Below are positions 55,827 through 64,000 of a stretch of 64,000 nucleotides of DNA, in pieces. Every line of letters starts with the position of its first letter. Within the stretch, counting starts at the first letter, position 1. The notes under the pieces are model-generated. The model was given only the letters and a program-made list of their open reading frames with translations, made no database searches and was not told where the DNA came from. The DNA comes from Methylobacter tundripaludum (lineage in GTDB: Bacteria; Pseudomonadota; Gammaproteobacteria; Methylococcales; Methylomonadaceae), in NCBI RefSeq assembly GCF_002934365.1, contig NZ_PTIY01000001.1:124001-188000 (forward strand). The letters run 5' to 3'. Made by a program: the position numbers and the translations under genes.

Positions 55827-57050
55827 TTATTCCGATTTAATAAACTCCGCAACAGCCTTAATTCGGAGGCGGCGTATCGCCTCGCCAATATCCGCGCCTT
55901 TAAGTTCACTGTTCAGAATAGCCGACATATCGACCGATGCCGCCTCCTTGGCGGCGGCGCTCAGCAGTCCGGCCTGAGGATAGGGTGAATGTTCAAATCC
56001 GGTTCTGCCTTTGGCGTCCGCCTCGCAAGCCAGCAAAAATTCAGGCAACTTATTGTTTGGCTTGTATGCGCCCAGAGCGGCCAGCATATCGGTTATTGTT
56101 GAAGCGCGTAACTCAAAAGCCCGATGACAGTGGGTATGGTATTGCATGACCTGCATAGCCAGCGATTTAAACGAGTTCGGTACGCGCAGGCGGGCGCACA
56201 TCCGCTCCAATACCGGCAAACCTTGAGTTTCATGTGCGTAATGATGCGGCCAGTTTGCTTCCGGCGACAGACCTTTGCCCAAGTCGTGAACCAACGCCGC
56301 AAACCTGACTTCGGGACTCGGCGACAAAAGCGCCGCCTGCTCCAAGCAGAGCATGGCATGAATGCCGGTATCGATTTCCGGGTGGTGTTTTTCCGGCTGC
56401 GGCACGCCAAATAAACAACTTATTTCCGGGAAGATTTTATCCAGCGCCGCGCAGTCTTTTAAAGTATAGAAAAAAGCGCTGGGCGATTTCTCGTTCAGCG
56501 CCTTAAACAGTTCGGCCCATACCCGCTCAGGAACCAAATGATCCACCTCCCCTGCCGTCACCATAGACTGCATCAAAACGCGGGTTTCCTCAGCCAGCGT
56601 GAAACCGAGATCAGCGTATCGGGCCGCAAAACGGGCGATACGCAATATCCGCACGGGGTCTTCGGCAAATGCCGGTGAAATATGCCGGAAAATGCGTCGC
56701 TCAAGATCGCGCCGCCCGCCGTAAGGATCGACAAGCAGGCCTTCCGGCGTCATCGCCATCGCATTGATGGTCAGGTCGCGGCGTATCAAATCCTGTTCCA
56801 GGCTGACATCGGGAGATGCATGCACGGTAAAACCTTTGTAACCGGGCGCGGTCTTTCTTTCAGTTCTGGCCAGCGCATATTCTTCACGGCTTTGCGGATG
56901 CAAGAATACCGGAAAATCCTTGCCCACCGGCCTGAACCCTTGTTTCACCATGGATTCCGGGGTCTCGCCGATCACCACCCAGTCCCGCTCCTTGACCGGA
57001 AGCCCAAGTAATTGATCGCGCACCGCACCGCCAACAAGATATATTTCCAC
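55827..57050 (-). CDS. cca: Multifunctional CCA-adding tRNA nucleotidyltransferase
   Basis: Adds or repairs the tRNA 3' CCA. 407 residues. The head has YLVGGAVRDQLLG and the catalytic ERDWVVIG; the RRDLTINAMAM block follows. The C-terminal half carries an HD domain (FAALVHDLGKGLSPE, with HHYAHE), which supports phosphohydrolase activity as in E. coli. The window's tRNA already encodes its CCA, so a repair role is likely. It is distinct from the pcnB relative at 2759. Divergent from purC. Confidence 0.96.
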   Translation of the reverse strand: MEIYLVGGAVRDQLLGLPVKERDWVVIGETPESMVKQGFRPVGKDFPVFLHPQSREEYALARTERKTAPGYKGFTVHASPDVSLEQDLIRRDLTINAMAMTPEGLLVDPYGGRRDLERRIFRHISPAFAEDPVRILRIARFAARYADLGFTLAEETRVLMQSMVTAGEVDHLVPERVWAELFKALNEKSPSAFFYTLKDCAALDKIFPEISCLFGVPQPEKHHPEIDTGIHAMLCLEQAALLSPSPEVRFAALVHDLGKGLSPEANWPHHYAHETQGLPVLERMCARLRVPNSFKSLAMQVMQYHTHCHRAFELRASTITDMLAALGAYKPNNKLPEFLLACEADAKGRTGFEHSPYPQAGLLSAAAKEAASVDMSAILNSELKGADIGEAIRRLRIKAVAEFIKSE

Positions 57051-57264
57051 TATGCAACTCTAACCGTTTAATAAGATGCCTAGAATAGCACAGCCGTATT
57101 TGAGGCCGCACAACCCTAGGCCGCAATCAGCTAAAATATCACCGTCAGTTTGATGTCGAAAAGAACCGATGCATTCGCCCATCAGTCCCGACATTTTGCG
57201 AGATTATTTTTGGGTTGCGCCAACAACTGATAAAATCACCCTATTTGACACTCGGCGAGAAATT

Positions 57265-58158
57265 ATGACCGCTCCAGAAGCTTTATACCAATCAACACTG
57301 TCGTCCTTAAAGCTCCGCGCCCGCGGCAAAGTGCGCGATATTTACGACATTGACGACCAGCACATGCTGATTGTGACCACCGACCGGCTGTCTGCATTTG
57401 ACGTCATTTTGCCTGACCCGATTCCCGGCAAGGGCCGTGTTTTGACCAACGTATCCAATTTCTGGTTTGAAAAAATGAAGCAGGTGATTCCCAATCATTT
57501 GTCAGATATTCCGCTGGAACAGGTCGTTCCCGATGCCGCCGAGCGCGCGCAAATTGAAGGCCGCGCTATCGTCGTCAAGTTATTGAAGCCGCTGCCGGTC
57601 GAAGCCATCGTGCGCGGCTACCTGATCGGCTCCGGCTGGAAAGATTACCAAAAATCCGGCGCCGTCTGCGGCATTAAACTGCCCGAAGGTTTGCAGCAGG
57701 CGCAGCAACTGCCGGAACCTATCTATACGCCGTCCACCAAAGCCGAAGTCGGCGACCATGATGAGAACGTCTCTTTTGAAAGGACCGTTGAATTGATGGG
57801 CCGGGATTTGGCGGAAAAAGTGCGCGACGCCAGCTTGAAACTGTACAAGGAAGCCGCCGCCTACGCCAAGGAGCGGGGCATTATTATTGCCGATACCAAA
57901 TTCGAATTCGGCGTCGACGATAACGGCGTTTTATACCTGATTGATGAGGCGTTAACGCCCGATTCATCGCGCTTCTGGCCCGTCGATCAATATCAGGTCG
58001 GCATCAGCCCGCCCAGTTTCGACAAACAATATGTCCGAGATTACCTGGAAACGCTGGATTGGGATAAAACTGCGCCAGGGCCGCATTTACCGGCAGAAGT
58101 GGCCGGGTACTGCGCGGCGAAATACCGCGAAGCGGAAGTTAGGCTAACGCAGGATTGA
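57265..58158 (+). CDS. purC: SAICAR synthase (long form)
   Basis: Phosphoribosylaminoimidazole-succinocarboxamide synthase in purine synthesis. I chose the ATG at 57265 (297 residues), with GGCGAG upstream; an ATG 32 codons earlier (57169) gives an unsupported N-terminus. Marks: [57 protein letters not shown], and [12 protein letters not shown]. The length fits the longer, yeast-type class rather than the roughly 236-residue Pseudomonas enzyme. Confidence 0.96.
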   Translation: MTAPEALYQSTLSSLKLRARGKVRDIYDIDDQHMLIVTTDRLSAFDVILPDPIPGKGRVLTNVSNFWFEKMKQVIPNHLSDIPLEQVVPDAAERAQIEGRAIVVKLLKPLPVEAIVRGYLIGSGWKDYQKSGAVCGIKLPEGLQQAQQLPEPIYTPSTKAEVGDHDENVSFERTVELMGRDLAEKVRDASLKLYKEAAAYAKERGIIIADTKFEFGVDDNGVLYLIDEALTPDSSRFWPVDQYQVGISPPSFDKQYVRDYLETLDWDKTAPGPHLPAEVAGYCAAKYREAEVRLTQD

Positions 58159-58176
58159 TGCTTAAATCAATAACCG

Positions 58177-58203
58177 AACGCCCCATCGTTGCGGGGCGTT
58201 TAT
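58177..58203 (+). terminator. Terminator after purC
   Basis: AACGCCCC (58177-58184) pairs with GGGGCGTT (58193-58200) around an eight-base loop, followed by a short T-rich tail. It lies about 20 bases past the purC stop. Confidence 0.7.
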
Positions 58204-58296
58204 CAGCAGAATGTAATCCGGCTGCTTCAAAAGATCATTCCAACTGGATCTGCCATCCTATTTCGTCCATAAACAACATCCCCTCGGATTGGTCGT

Positions 58297-61200
58297 CTAG
58301 CCCTTGCGCCAGAGTGCGTATAAACATTTAAGCAAGGCGTCTTTCAGCCGGTGAAACTCACCCAGTCCCATCTTTGCTTCGTAGCCTTGACCTTGGGTCT
58401 TGAGATTGCCAAGCTCTGCCGCCAATTCATGCACCTGCCGGTGCAATGACTCGATTGTCTGCCGGGCTGACGGCGAACCTCGGCCAGCCAAGCCACCGGA
58501 ATCCAGCCATTTGCCAAAGCGGCATTGGTGATGGTCCAACGTCGGCGGCGCGTTCCGCTCTCCGGCAAGAGAAACCTCAAAAGCATCCGCCCAAGCACGA
58601 AGCTCGGCCCCCGCATAAAGCAGCGGTAAATCGGCACGGTTTATAGCCTTCAAACCAAACCAGCAAGGATCAGGTTTCCAGACGGCCGTCCACTCCGGCA
58701 ATTCATCGGCCGGCATCGGACGGGCGATACCGTAGCCTTGTGCAAGTTCACAACCGAGTTGCAACAACATTTCTCCATGCTCCACAGTTTCCACGCCCTC
58801 GGCTATTGCCTGCCGGCGGAAGGCGGCCGCCAGTCCCAGCACACCTTCCAAAATAGCCAAATCTTCAGGATCTTCCAGCATGTCGCGCACGAAACTCTGA
58901 TCTATCTTCAGCATGTCGGCTGACAGGCGTTTCAGGTAAGTTAGCGAAGAATAACCGGTACCGAAATCATCCAACGCAAAACTGACGCCGATGTCGCGAC
59001 AGTCTTCCATCAGCTGGGAAATCTGGACCAAATCGGCAAGTGCGCTGGTTTCCAGCACCTCCAGCTCCAGCGAGAACGGTTTGATACCGGGATACCGCGC
59101 CAGCAGAGTGCGCAGCCGTTCGACAAAGTCACCTTGCTGTAACTGCCGAGCACCGACATTGACGCTGACCGGAATATTCAGCCCGCCCTCTCGCCAACAC
59201 TCCAGTTGAGTCAGCGCGGTGTCGATGACCCACTCGCCCAACTCGACAGCCAGGGGATGATCCTCGATCACAGGCAAAAATACCGCCGGCGGCAACAGCC
59301 CTCTGTCCGGATGTTGCCAGCGAATCAGCGCCTCAACGCCGATGACCGTACCTTTGCGCATATTCACCTTAGGTTGGTAATACAGCACGAACTCCCGTTC
59401 CGCCAAGGCATGCCGGATGCGTTCCAAACTTTCATGATGCCCACGGGTAAGCCGGTCTTGCTCGGTGTCGAAAATGTGGTAGCTATTTTTACCGGCCAGC
59501 TTGGCCTGATACATTGCCTGATCCGCTTGGCGCAGTAATTGATCGGCGTCCACATCATCCTGCTGCTGGGGATAGAAAGTGACGCCGACGCTGGCCGACA
59601 CCTGGAGGAGCAACGCACCAAAATGCACGGGCTCGGCCGCCGCAGTGAGCAGGCGGGTGAGCATCGTTATGCTGTGTTCGCTGTCGGCCAAGTCGAGCAG
59701 AACGGCGACGAATTCGTCACCGCCCAAACGGGCAAGGGTGTCGCCTTCACGCAACGCCTGCTTCATGTTTGTGGCTACGGACATCAGCAACTGATCGCCG
59801 GCATCGTGTCCATGGCTGTCGTTGATAGCCTTGAAACCATCCAGGTCGATATAAGCCACCGCCAGTTGCCGTCCGCGTCGCTGAGCCTGGGTCATGGCCT
59901 GATGAAGACGATCAGCCAGCAGCACACGATTAGGCAAGCCGGTCAAAGCGTCGTAATGGGCGACATGCTCAAGATACTGCTCATTCTCCTTGAGCGCGGT
60001 AATATCGGTGGAAATCCCCATTAATCCCCAAATCGCCCTGCTCTCGCCGTCTTCGTAAATCGGCGTTTTGACTTCCAGATAGACGCGGCGCCCTCCCTCG
60101 GCATAGATAACCTCAACTTCCTCCGTCGTTTGCTCGCCTTTGAACACACGAGAGTCAATCTCTCGCAGCTGCTTGATTGTATCCGGCGGGAAAAAGCGGC
60201 TATCGTCGCATCCCACCAGTTCATCGGCTGAACAACCAAACAACTCCAACGTTGGGCGATTGGCATAAACGTAACGGAATTGGGTGTCTTTCATGTAAAT
60301 GTATGAGGAAACATGATCCAGCGCATCGCGAAATCGCTGATTTTCGGTGTTCGCGGTTTTCAACATCAATTCCGCCTGTTTGCGTTCGGTAATATCCGCC
60401 GCCACGCCATGGAGTCCGACAATAGCGCCACTCTCATCTCTAACAGCCTCCCCACGCGCCCATAGCCAGCCATGCGCCCCATCGGCCCTGATAGTCTCCA
60501 GCTCAAGTTCGTAAGGTATTCCCAAGCTTTTTGCCTTGGCTATTGCGTTATTCACTTTATTCCAGCTCGAAGGGGTAAACAACCGAAACTGCTCGGTGTA
60601 ATCCGGCGGCGGCGACTTTGAGTTGAGACCGTATATCCGGTAAAGCTCCTCCGTCCAATGAACCTGATTGGTAACCAGATCCAGCTGCCAGCTGCCAACC
60701 TGGGCGATACGCTGAGCTTCTTGCAGCTCTGTTTGACTTTGCCGGAGTTCATCCTCCAGCAACTTGCGCTCGGTAATATCCGTATGCGTACCAATCATGC
60801 GCAAGGGTTTGCCGTCATCACTGCGGCTGACCACCACGCCTCGATCGAGCATCCATTTGTAACTGCCATCCTTGCAAATGACACGGTGTTCGGTGGCGTA
60901 AAGTGGAATCCCGCCCTCAAAATACGCTTGCAGAGTGAGCAACGTTTCGGCTATATCGCTGGGGTGGACACGTTTTTTCCATTCATCCAGGCTATTACCG
61001 ATCTCGTCTTCGGAAAAACCGAGCATTTCCTTCCAGCGCCTGGAAAAAAACACCGTGTTATCCGCCAAGCTCCAGTCCCATACCCCGTCGCCGGCGCCTT
61101 CGAGCGCGAACCGCCAGCGATATTCGCTTTCGGCCAACAATTGCTCACGGCGTCTGATCTCTTGGGTCAGGTTATTGGCGATACCGGCAGCATTGACTTG

Positions 61201-62211
61201 GGTATTGATCACCGACAACATCAAGCCGAACAGCAGGATGCTGAACGCAACACCACCGAACAAGGCGGTCCAGGCCGGCGCATAGCCGATATCGAATGTT
61301 GCGCCCATGCGATCAAATGCCAACAGCCACTGTCGGCCGTTAAAATCAATGGTTCGCTGCTGCTGGAGCAGCACTTGCATGTCCGGCGTAGCGACGATCT
61401 TGCTGGTGAATAGCAACGATGCTGGGGTTGCTTGCGGCCCGTCGTAAATCTGCAGGTTGATAGCTTGGCCTTCACGATGCTGCCAATCGCCCAAGATCCC
61501 GGCCATCAGATCGTTCATCCGGTATGGCGCATAAACCCATCCATTCAACGCTGCTCGTCTATGCTCGACGGTGTCGTGAGCCATGCCCTTGCGATAAACG
61601 GGGACATACATCAAGGTTCCCGCCTGAACTTCGACGCTGGTCTCCTGCACCAATTCGACCTTACCGGACAACGCCGCTTCGCCGGTATCCCGCGCCTGCT
61701 CCATCGCGGTTCGCCTTACCGGCTCGGAGAACATGTCGTAACCGAACGCGCGCAAATTGCGGTCGCGGAAAGGTTCGATATAAACGACAGCGGTGTATAT
61801 GGCGCGGTCGCCCGATGGACTCAAACTGTAATCGGGGAATCCTTCACGGCGAATGCGGGCGATGTGGTCGCTCAGCTGATCGGGTGTAATGACTTGGGCA
61901 AAGCCGATACCCTGTACGCCGGGAATGCTGCCCTGCACGCTCAATATTTCCGTGTAGGCGCGCCAGTCTTGGCGAGTAACGGCGTCTGACGCATTAAGAA
62001 GCGCAGCGCCGCCGCGCAGCGTTAAGGCGTAAGCGCCAAGACGCTCCTTAATCTTCAGGGCGACTTGGTCGCAAGTAAAGGAGAATTGCCGTAGAGCATC
62101 CGCCTCCATACTCTGTTTAATTTGAAGGCTGGCGAAAACAGCGGCCAGCACCCCAAAACCAAGCAGCGCGCAGGCGAGCCAAATTTGTTTGGTGGTTCTG
62201 TTCATACGCAA
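58297..62211 (-). CDS. CHASE-PAS-PAS-PAS-GGDEF-EAL-CZB c-di-GMP protein
   Basis: 1304 residues. Two membrane helices (about 9-31 and 310-335) bracket a periplasmic CHASE sensor. Three PAS domains follow (about 365-490, 495-615, 625-745), then a GGDEF with an intact active site at residues 830-834 and an EAL domain with all catalytic blocks (EAL at 960-962, NVGARQL, LDDFGTGYSS, EGVET). The C-terminus is a CZB-like zinc domain: Cys1230 (HHQCRFGKW) and His1257xxxHis1261. It probably makes and/or degrades c-di-GMP in response to an external ligand and cytoplasmic cues. No neighbour reveals the output. Confidence 0.92.
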   Translation of the reverse strand: MRMNRTTKQIWLACALLGFGVLAAVFASLQIKQSMEADALRQFSFTCDQVALKIKERLGAYALTLRGGAALLNASDAVTRQDWRAYTEILSVQGSIPGVQGIGFAQVITPDQLSDHIARIRREGFPDYSLSPSGDRAIYTAVVYIEPFRDRNLRAFGYDMFSEPVRRTAMEQARDTGEAALSGKVELVQETSVEVQAGTLMYVPVYRKGMAHDTVEHRRAALNGWVYAPYRMNDLMAGILGDWQHREGQAINLQIYDGPQATPASLLFTSKIVATPDMQVLLQQQRTIDFNGRQWLLAFDRMGATFDIGYAPAWTALFGGVAFSILLFGLMLSVINTQVNAAGIANNLTQEIRRREQLLAESEYRWRFALEGAGDGVWDWSLADNTVFFSRRWKEMLGFSEDEIGNSLDEWKKRVHPSDIAETLLTLQAYFEGGIPLYATEHRVICKDGSYKWMLDRGVVVSRSDDGKPLRMIGTHTDITERKLLEDELRQSQTELQEAQRIAQVGSWQLDLVTNQVHWTEELYRIYGLNSKSPPPDYTEQFRLFTPSSWNKVNNAIAKAKSLGIPYELELETIRADGAHGWLWARGEAVRDESGAIVGLHGVAADITERKQAELMLKTANTENQRFRDALDHVSSYIYMKDTQFRYVYANRPTLELFGCSADELVGCDDSRFFPPDTIKQLREIDSRVFKGEQTTEEVEVIYAEGGRRVYLEVKTPIYEDGESRAIWGLMGISTDITALKENEQYLEHVAHYDALTGLPNRVLLADRLHQAMTQAQRRGRQLAVAYIDLDGFKAINDSHGHDAGDQLLMSVATNMKQALREGDTLARLGGDEFVAVLLDLADSEHSITMLTRLLTAAAEPVHFGALLLQVSASVGVTFYPQQQDDVDADQLLRQADQAMYQAKLAGKNSYHIFDTEQDRLTRGHHESLERIRHALAEREFVLYYQPKVNMRKGTVIGVEALIRWQHPDRGLLPPAVFLPVIEDHPLAVELGEWVIDTALTQLECWREGGLNIPVSVNVGARQLQQGDFVERLRTLLARYPGIKPFSLELEVLETSALADLVQISQLMEDCRDIGVSFALDDFGTGYSSLTYLKRLSADMLKIDQSFVRDMLEDPEDLAILEGVLGLAAAFRRQAIAEGVETVEHGEMLLQLGCELAQGYGIARPMPADELPEWTAVWKPDPCWFGLKAINRADLPLLYAGAELRAWADAFEVSLAGERNAPPTLDHHQCRFGKWLDSGGLAGRGSPSARQTIESLHRQVHELAAELGNLKTQGQGYEAKMGLGEFHRLKDALLKCLYALWRKG

Positions 62212-62451
62212 CCCGCTGGTTTAAGGGCATCCCAAGCACTATAGCAAAATCAGGAACAATTGCCATCCAATAATACATAGCCTTCGACTTTAGCGCCCTC
62301 CCCAACTGAGCCCGGCACAAAACGAAGGATCAATACTGAGCGCTTTGGAAATCTCTATCGGTCTTGCCTACCTCTAGCGAGCTACTTTATCGTTGTCGGC
62401 ATTGTTTAAATAGGAGTTTTACAATGTAAAGTTAAGTCCAAGTTATTAAAT

Positions 62452-63993
62452 TTAACTATGTTTCTGTCCGACAAGATGCTTTACTCTTAAACCCGTTAAC
62501 AGCAATGTCGCGGTATAAACGATCAATCCTATCCCTATCCATTTAACCAGATTGATTACTCGCGCTGTCGAATTCCAGCCATACCACCAACCGGCATCAA
62601 CAAAATGATACAAGCCGGTGGACATTACCCCGGCAGCCAGCGATACCCTGGCTAAAAACAGCCACCAACCCTCAGCCGGATGATAAACCTTGTCCCTGTG
62701 CAATTTTCTCAACAACAAAGCGGCATTAAAAAAAGCGCCCAGCGAAGTCGCCAACGCCAGCCCCGCATGAGCCAGCGGAAAAACCAACGCCAGATTCAGG
62801 CCTAGACTGACCAGCATCGCATAAACGCCGTAGCGAACCGGCGTTTTCATGTCGCCGCGCGAGGTAAAGCCCGGCACCAGCACCTTGATCAGGATAAAAC
62901 CCAACAAACCCAGCGAATAAGCCTTCAAGCTTAATCCTGTAAAATGCACGTCGCTGACGCCGAATTCATTATATTGAAACAGCGTCGACAGCATCGGCTC
63001 TGCCAGCATCACCAATCCAATGGTGGCGGGCAAGCCTACCAAAACGACCAGCCGCAATCCCCAATCCAGTGAATTTGAAAAAGCGGCGGTGTCTTCCGCA
63101 GCATGGCTTTTGGCTAAATTCGGCAAAATGACCGTCCCCAGCGCAAGGCCCAAAATACCCAACGGAAACTCCACCAGGCGGTCGGAATAATACAGCCAGG
63201 ACACGCTGCCGACGGTTAAGAACGACGCAATCAAGGTATCCAACAGCAAGTTAATCTGCGTCACTGAAACGCTAAAAATCGCCGGCAGCATCAGACTTAT
63301 AATCCGTTTAACGCCCGAGTCGTTAAAGCCCAACCTTGGTCTTGGCATCAGCCCCAAGCGCATCAACGCGGGAAGCTGAAACAACAGCTGCACGATGCCT
63401 GCCGCAAAAACGCCCCAGGCTAAGGCGGTAACCGGCTCGTCCATCAAAGGCGCCAGCCAGATCGCGGCGGCTATCATGCAAATATTGAGGAAAACCGGCG
63501 TTAAGGCGGGAATCGCAAATTTTCCATGCGCATTTAAAATGCCGCCGGCAAAAGCCACCAACGCGATAAAAAACAAGTAGGGAAAGGTGATTTGCAGCAG
63601 CTGCACGGACAGCTCATACTGCGTTCCCTGCCACATAAACCCCGGAGCCAACAGCATGATCAGAACAGGGGCTGCCACTACGCCAACTAAGGTAATCAGC
63701 AGTAAAAACACCGACAGCGTTCCGGCGGTTTTATCGATAAACTGTTTTAACGCGGCCTTGCTGCCCCGCTCTTTGTAATCGGACAGCACCGGAACAAAGG
63801 CGTGTGCAAAAGCGCCCTCGGCGAATAAGCGACGCAAAAAATTGGGAATTTTGAACGCCACAAAAAAAGCGTCTGTTGCCGAATCCACGCCGAAAATCTG
63901 TGCAATCAACATATCCCGGATAAAGCCGAGTATCCGTGAAATCAAGGTCATACTGCCGACCACCACCGTCGACTTAAAAAGCTGCCTGCTCAA
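62452..63993 (-). CDS. murJ: Lipid II flippase MurJ (5' end at the window edge)
   Basis: Moves lipid II across the inner membrane for peptidoglycan synthesis. 513 residues visible with about 13-14 membrane helices. SRILGFIRDMLIAQIFGVDSATDAFFVAFKIPNFLRRLFAEGAFAHAFVPVL at the start is the family hallmark. The first codon in this stretch is TTG at 63993; the frame stays open through AlaAla to the window edge, so the true start may lie just outside. The 240 bases after its 3' side (62212-62451) hold nothing I can identify. Confidence 0.96.
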   Translation of the reverse strand: MSRQLFKSTVVVGSMTLISRILGFIRDMLIAQIFGVDSATDAFFVAFKIPNFLRRLFAEGAFAHAFVPVLSDYKERGSKAALKQFIDKTAGTLSVFLLLITLVGVVAAPVLIMLLAPGFMWQGTQYELSVQLLQITFPYLFFIALVAFAGGILNAHGKFAIPALTPVFLNICMIAAAIWLAPLMDEPVTALAWGVFAAGIVQLLFQLPALMRLGLMPRPRLGFNDSGVKRIISLMLPAIFSVSVTQINLLLDTLIASFLTVGSVSWLYYSDRLVEFPLGILGLALGTVILPNLAKSHAAEDTAAFSNSLDWGLRLVVLVGLPATIGLVMLAEPMLSTLFQYNEFGVSDVHFTGLSLKAYSLGLLGFILIKVLVPGFTSRGDMKTPVRYGVYAMLVSLGLNLALVFPLAHAGLALATSLGAFFNAALLLRKLHRDKVYHPAEGWWLFLARVSLAAGVMSTGLYHFVDAGWWYGWNSTARVINLVKWIGIGLIVYTATLLLTGLRVKHLVGQKHS

Positions 63994-64000
63994 CGCCGCT

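Noticed and set aside
60658-61413. Plus-strand ORF of 251 codons opposite the CHASE/PAS protein
   Set aside because: The minus-strand protein is continuous through CHASE and PAS domains; this is a shadow frame.

Overview
The window reads as one contiguous stretch of a gammaproteobacterial chromosome with moderate GC. It is almost entirely core housekeeping genes and contains no prophage, insertion sequence or CRISPR array. Gene order repeatedly matches the Pseudomonas-type layout as I remember it: gshB-tonB-algH-ruvX-pyrR-pyrB-pyrC', folB-plsY-tsaD-rpsU-yqeY-dnaG-rpoD, proC-yggT-yggU, and argH divergent from hemC-hemD-hemX-hemY. My impression is a Methylococcales-like (type I methanotroph) organism, based on protein flavour and on the abundant short palindromic repeats. 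No methane or methanol oxidation gene lies in the window, so this affiliation is not demonstrated.

Layout. 1-4.1 kb (minus strand): pcnB-folK-panB-panC-panD, that is RNA polyadenylation, folate and pantothenate synthesis. 4.2-9.9 kb (plus): a promoter, a 59-residue membrane ORF, an RDD protein, a cNMP-like/HDOD regulator, oligopeptidase A and ubiD, then yajQ. 10.6-17.5 kb (minus): gshB-tonB-algH-ruvX-pyrR-pyrB-pyrC' and argB, with several copies of one hairpin repeat placed at gene ends. 17.6-26.3 kb: rpmB-rpmG, a double cNMP-binding/rhodanese protein, DegQ-type protease, moaB, a DUF423 protein, pepN, pteridine reductase, and a second folK with folB. 26.4-32.7 kb: plsY, tsaD, then the macromolecular-synthesis operon rpsU-yqeY-dnaG-rpoD, tRNA-Ile2(CAU) and a terminator. 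32.7-38.4 kb: the activated-methyl cycle (metK, ahcY, metF), bioA and rsmE. 38.4-44.0 kb: a CPBP protease, a DUF4124 protein, yggU-yggT-proC, a spore-photoproduct-lyase-like radical SAM protein and a short-chain dehydrogenase. 44-51 kb (minus): pyk, gap, class I adenylate cyclase and argH. 51-55.5 kb: hemC-hemD-hemX-hemY. 55.8-64 kb: cca, purC, a CHASE-PAS-PAS-PAS-GGDEF-EAL-CZB protein and murJ, whose start lies at the window edge.

Two themes cut across the window. The first is second-messenger signalling: a class I adenylate cyclase, two proteins with cNMP-binding folds, a large c-di-GMP enzyme and a YajQ-type c-di-GMP receptor candidate. The second is a set of at least five families of short palindromic repeats. 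Some copies have entered coding sequence in frame and lengthened proteins (PyrB and GshB C-termini, an internal insert in RsmE). The most noteworthy single-gene observation is pcnB: its reading frame stays open and homologous upstream of the first conventional start codon, and a well-placed AUU is available, as in E. coli pcnB.
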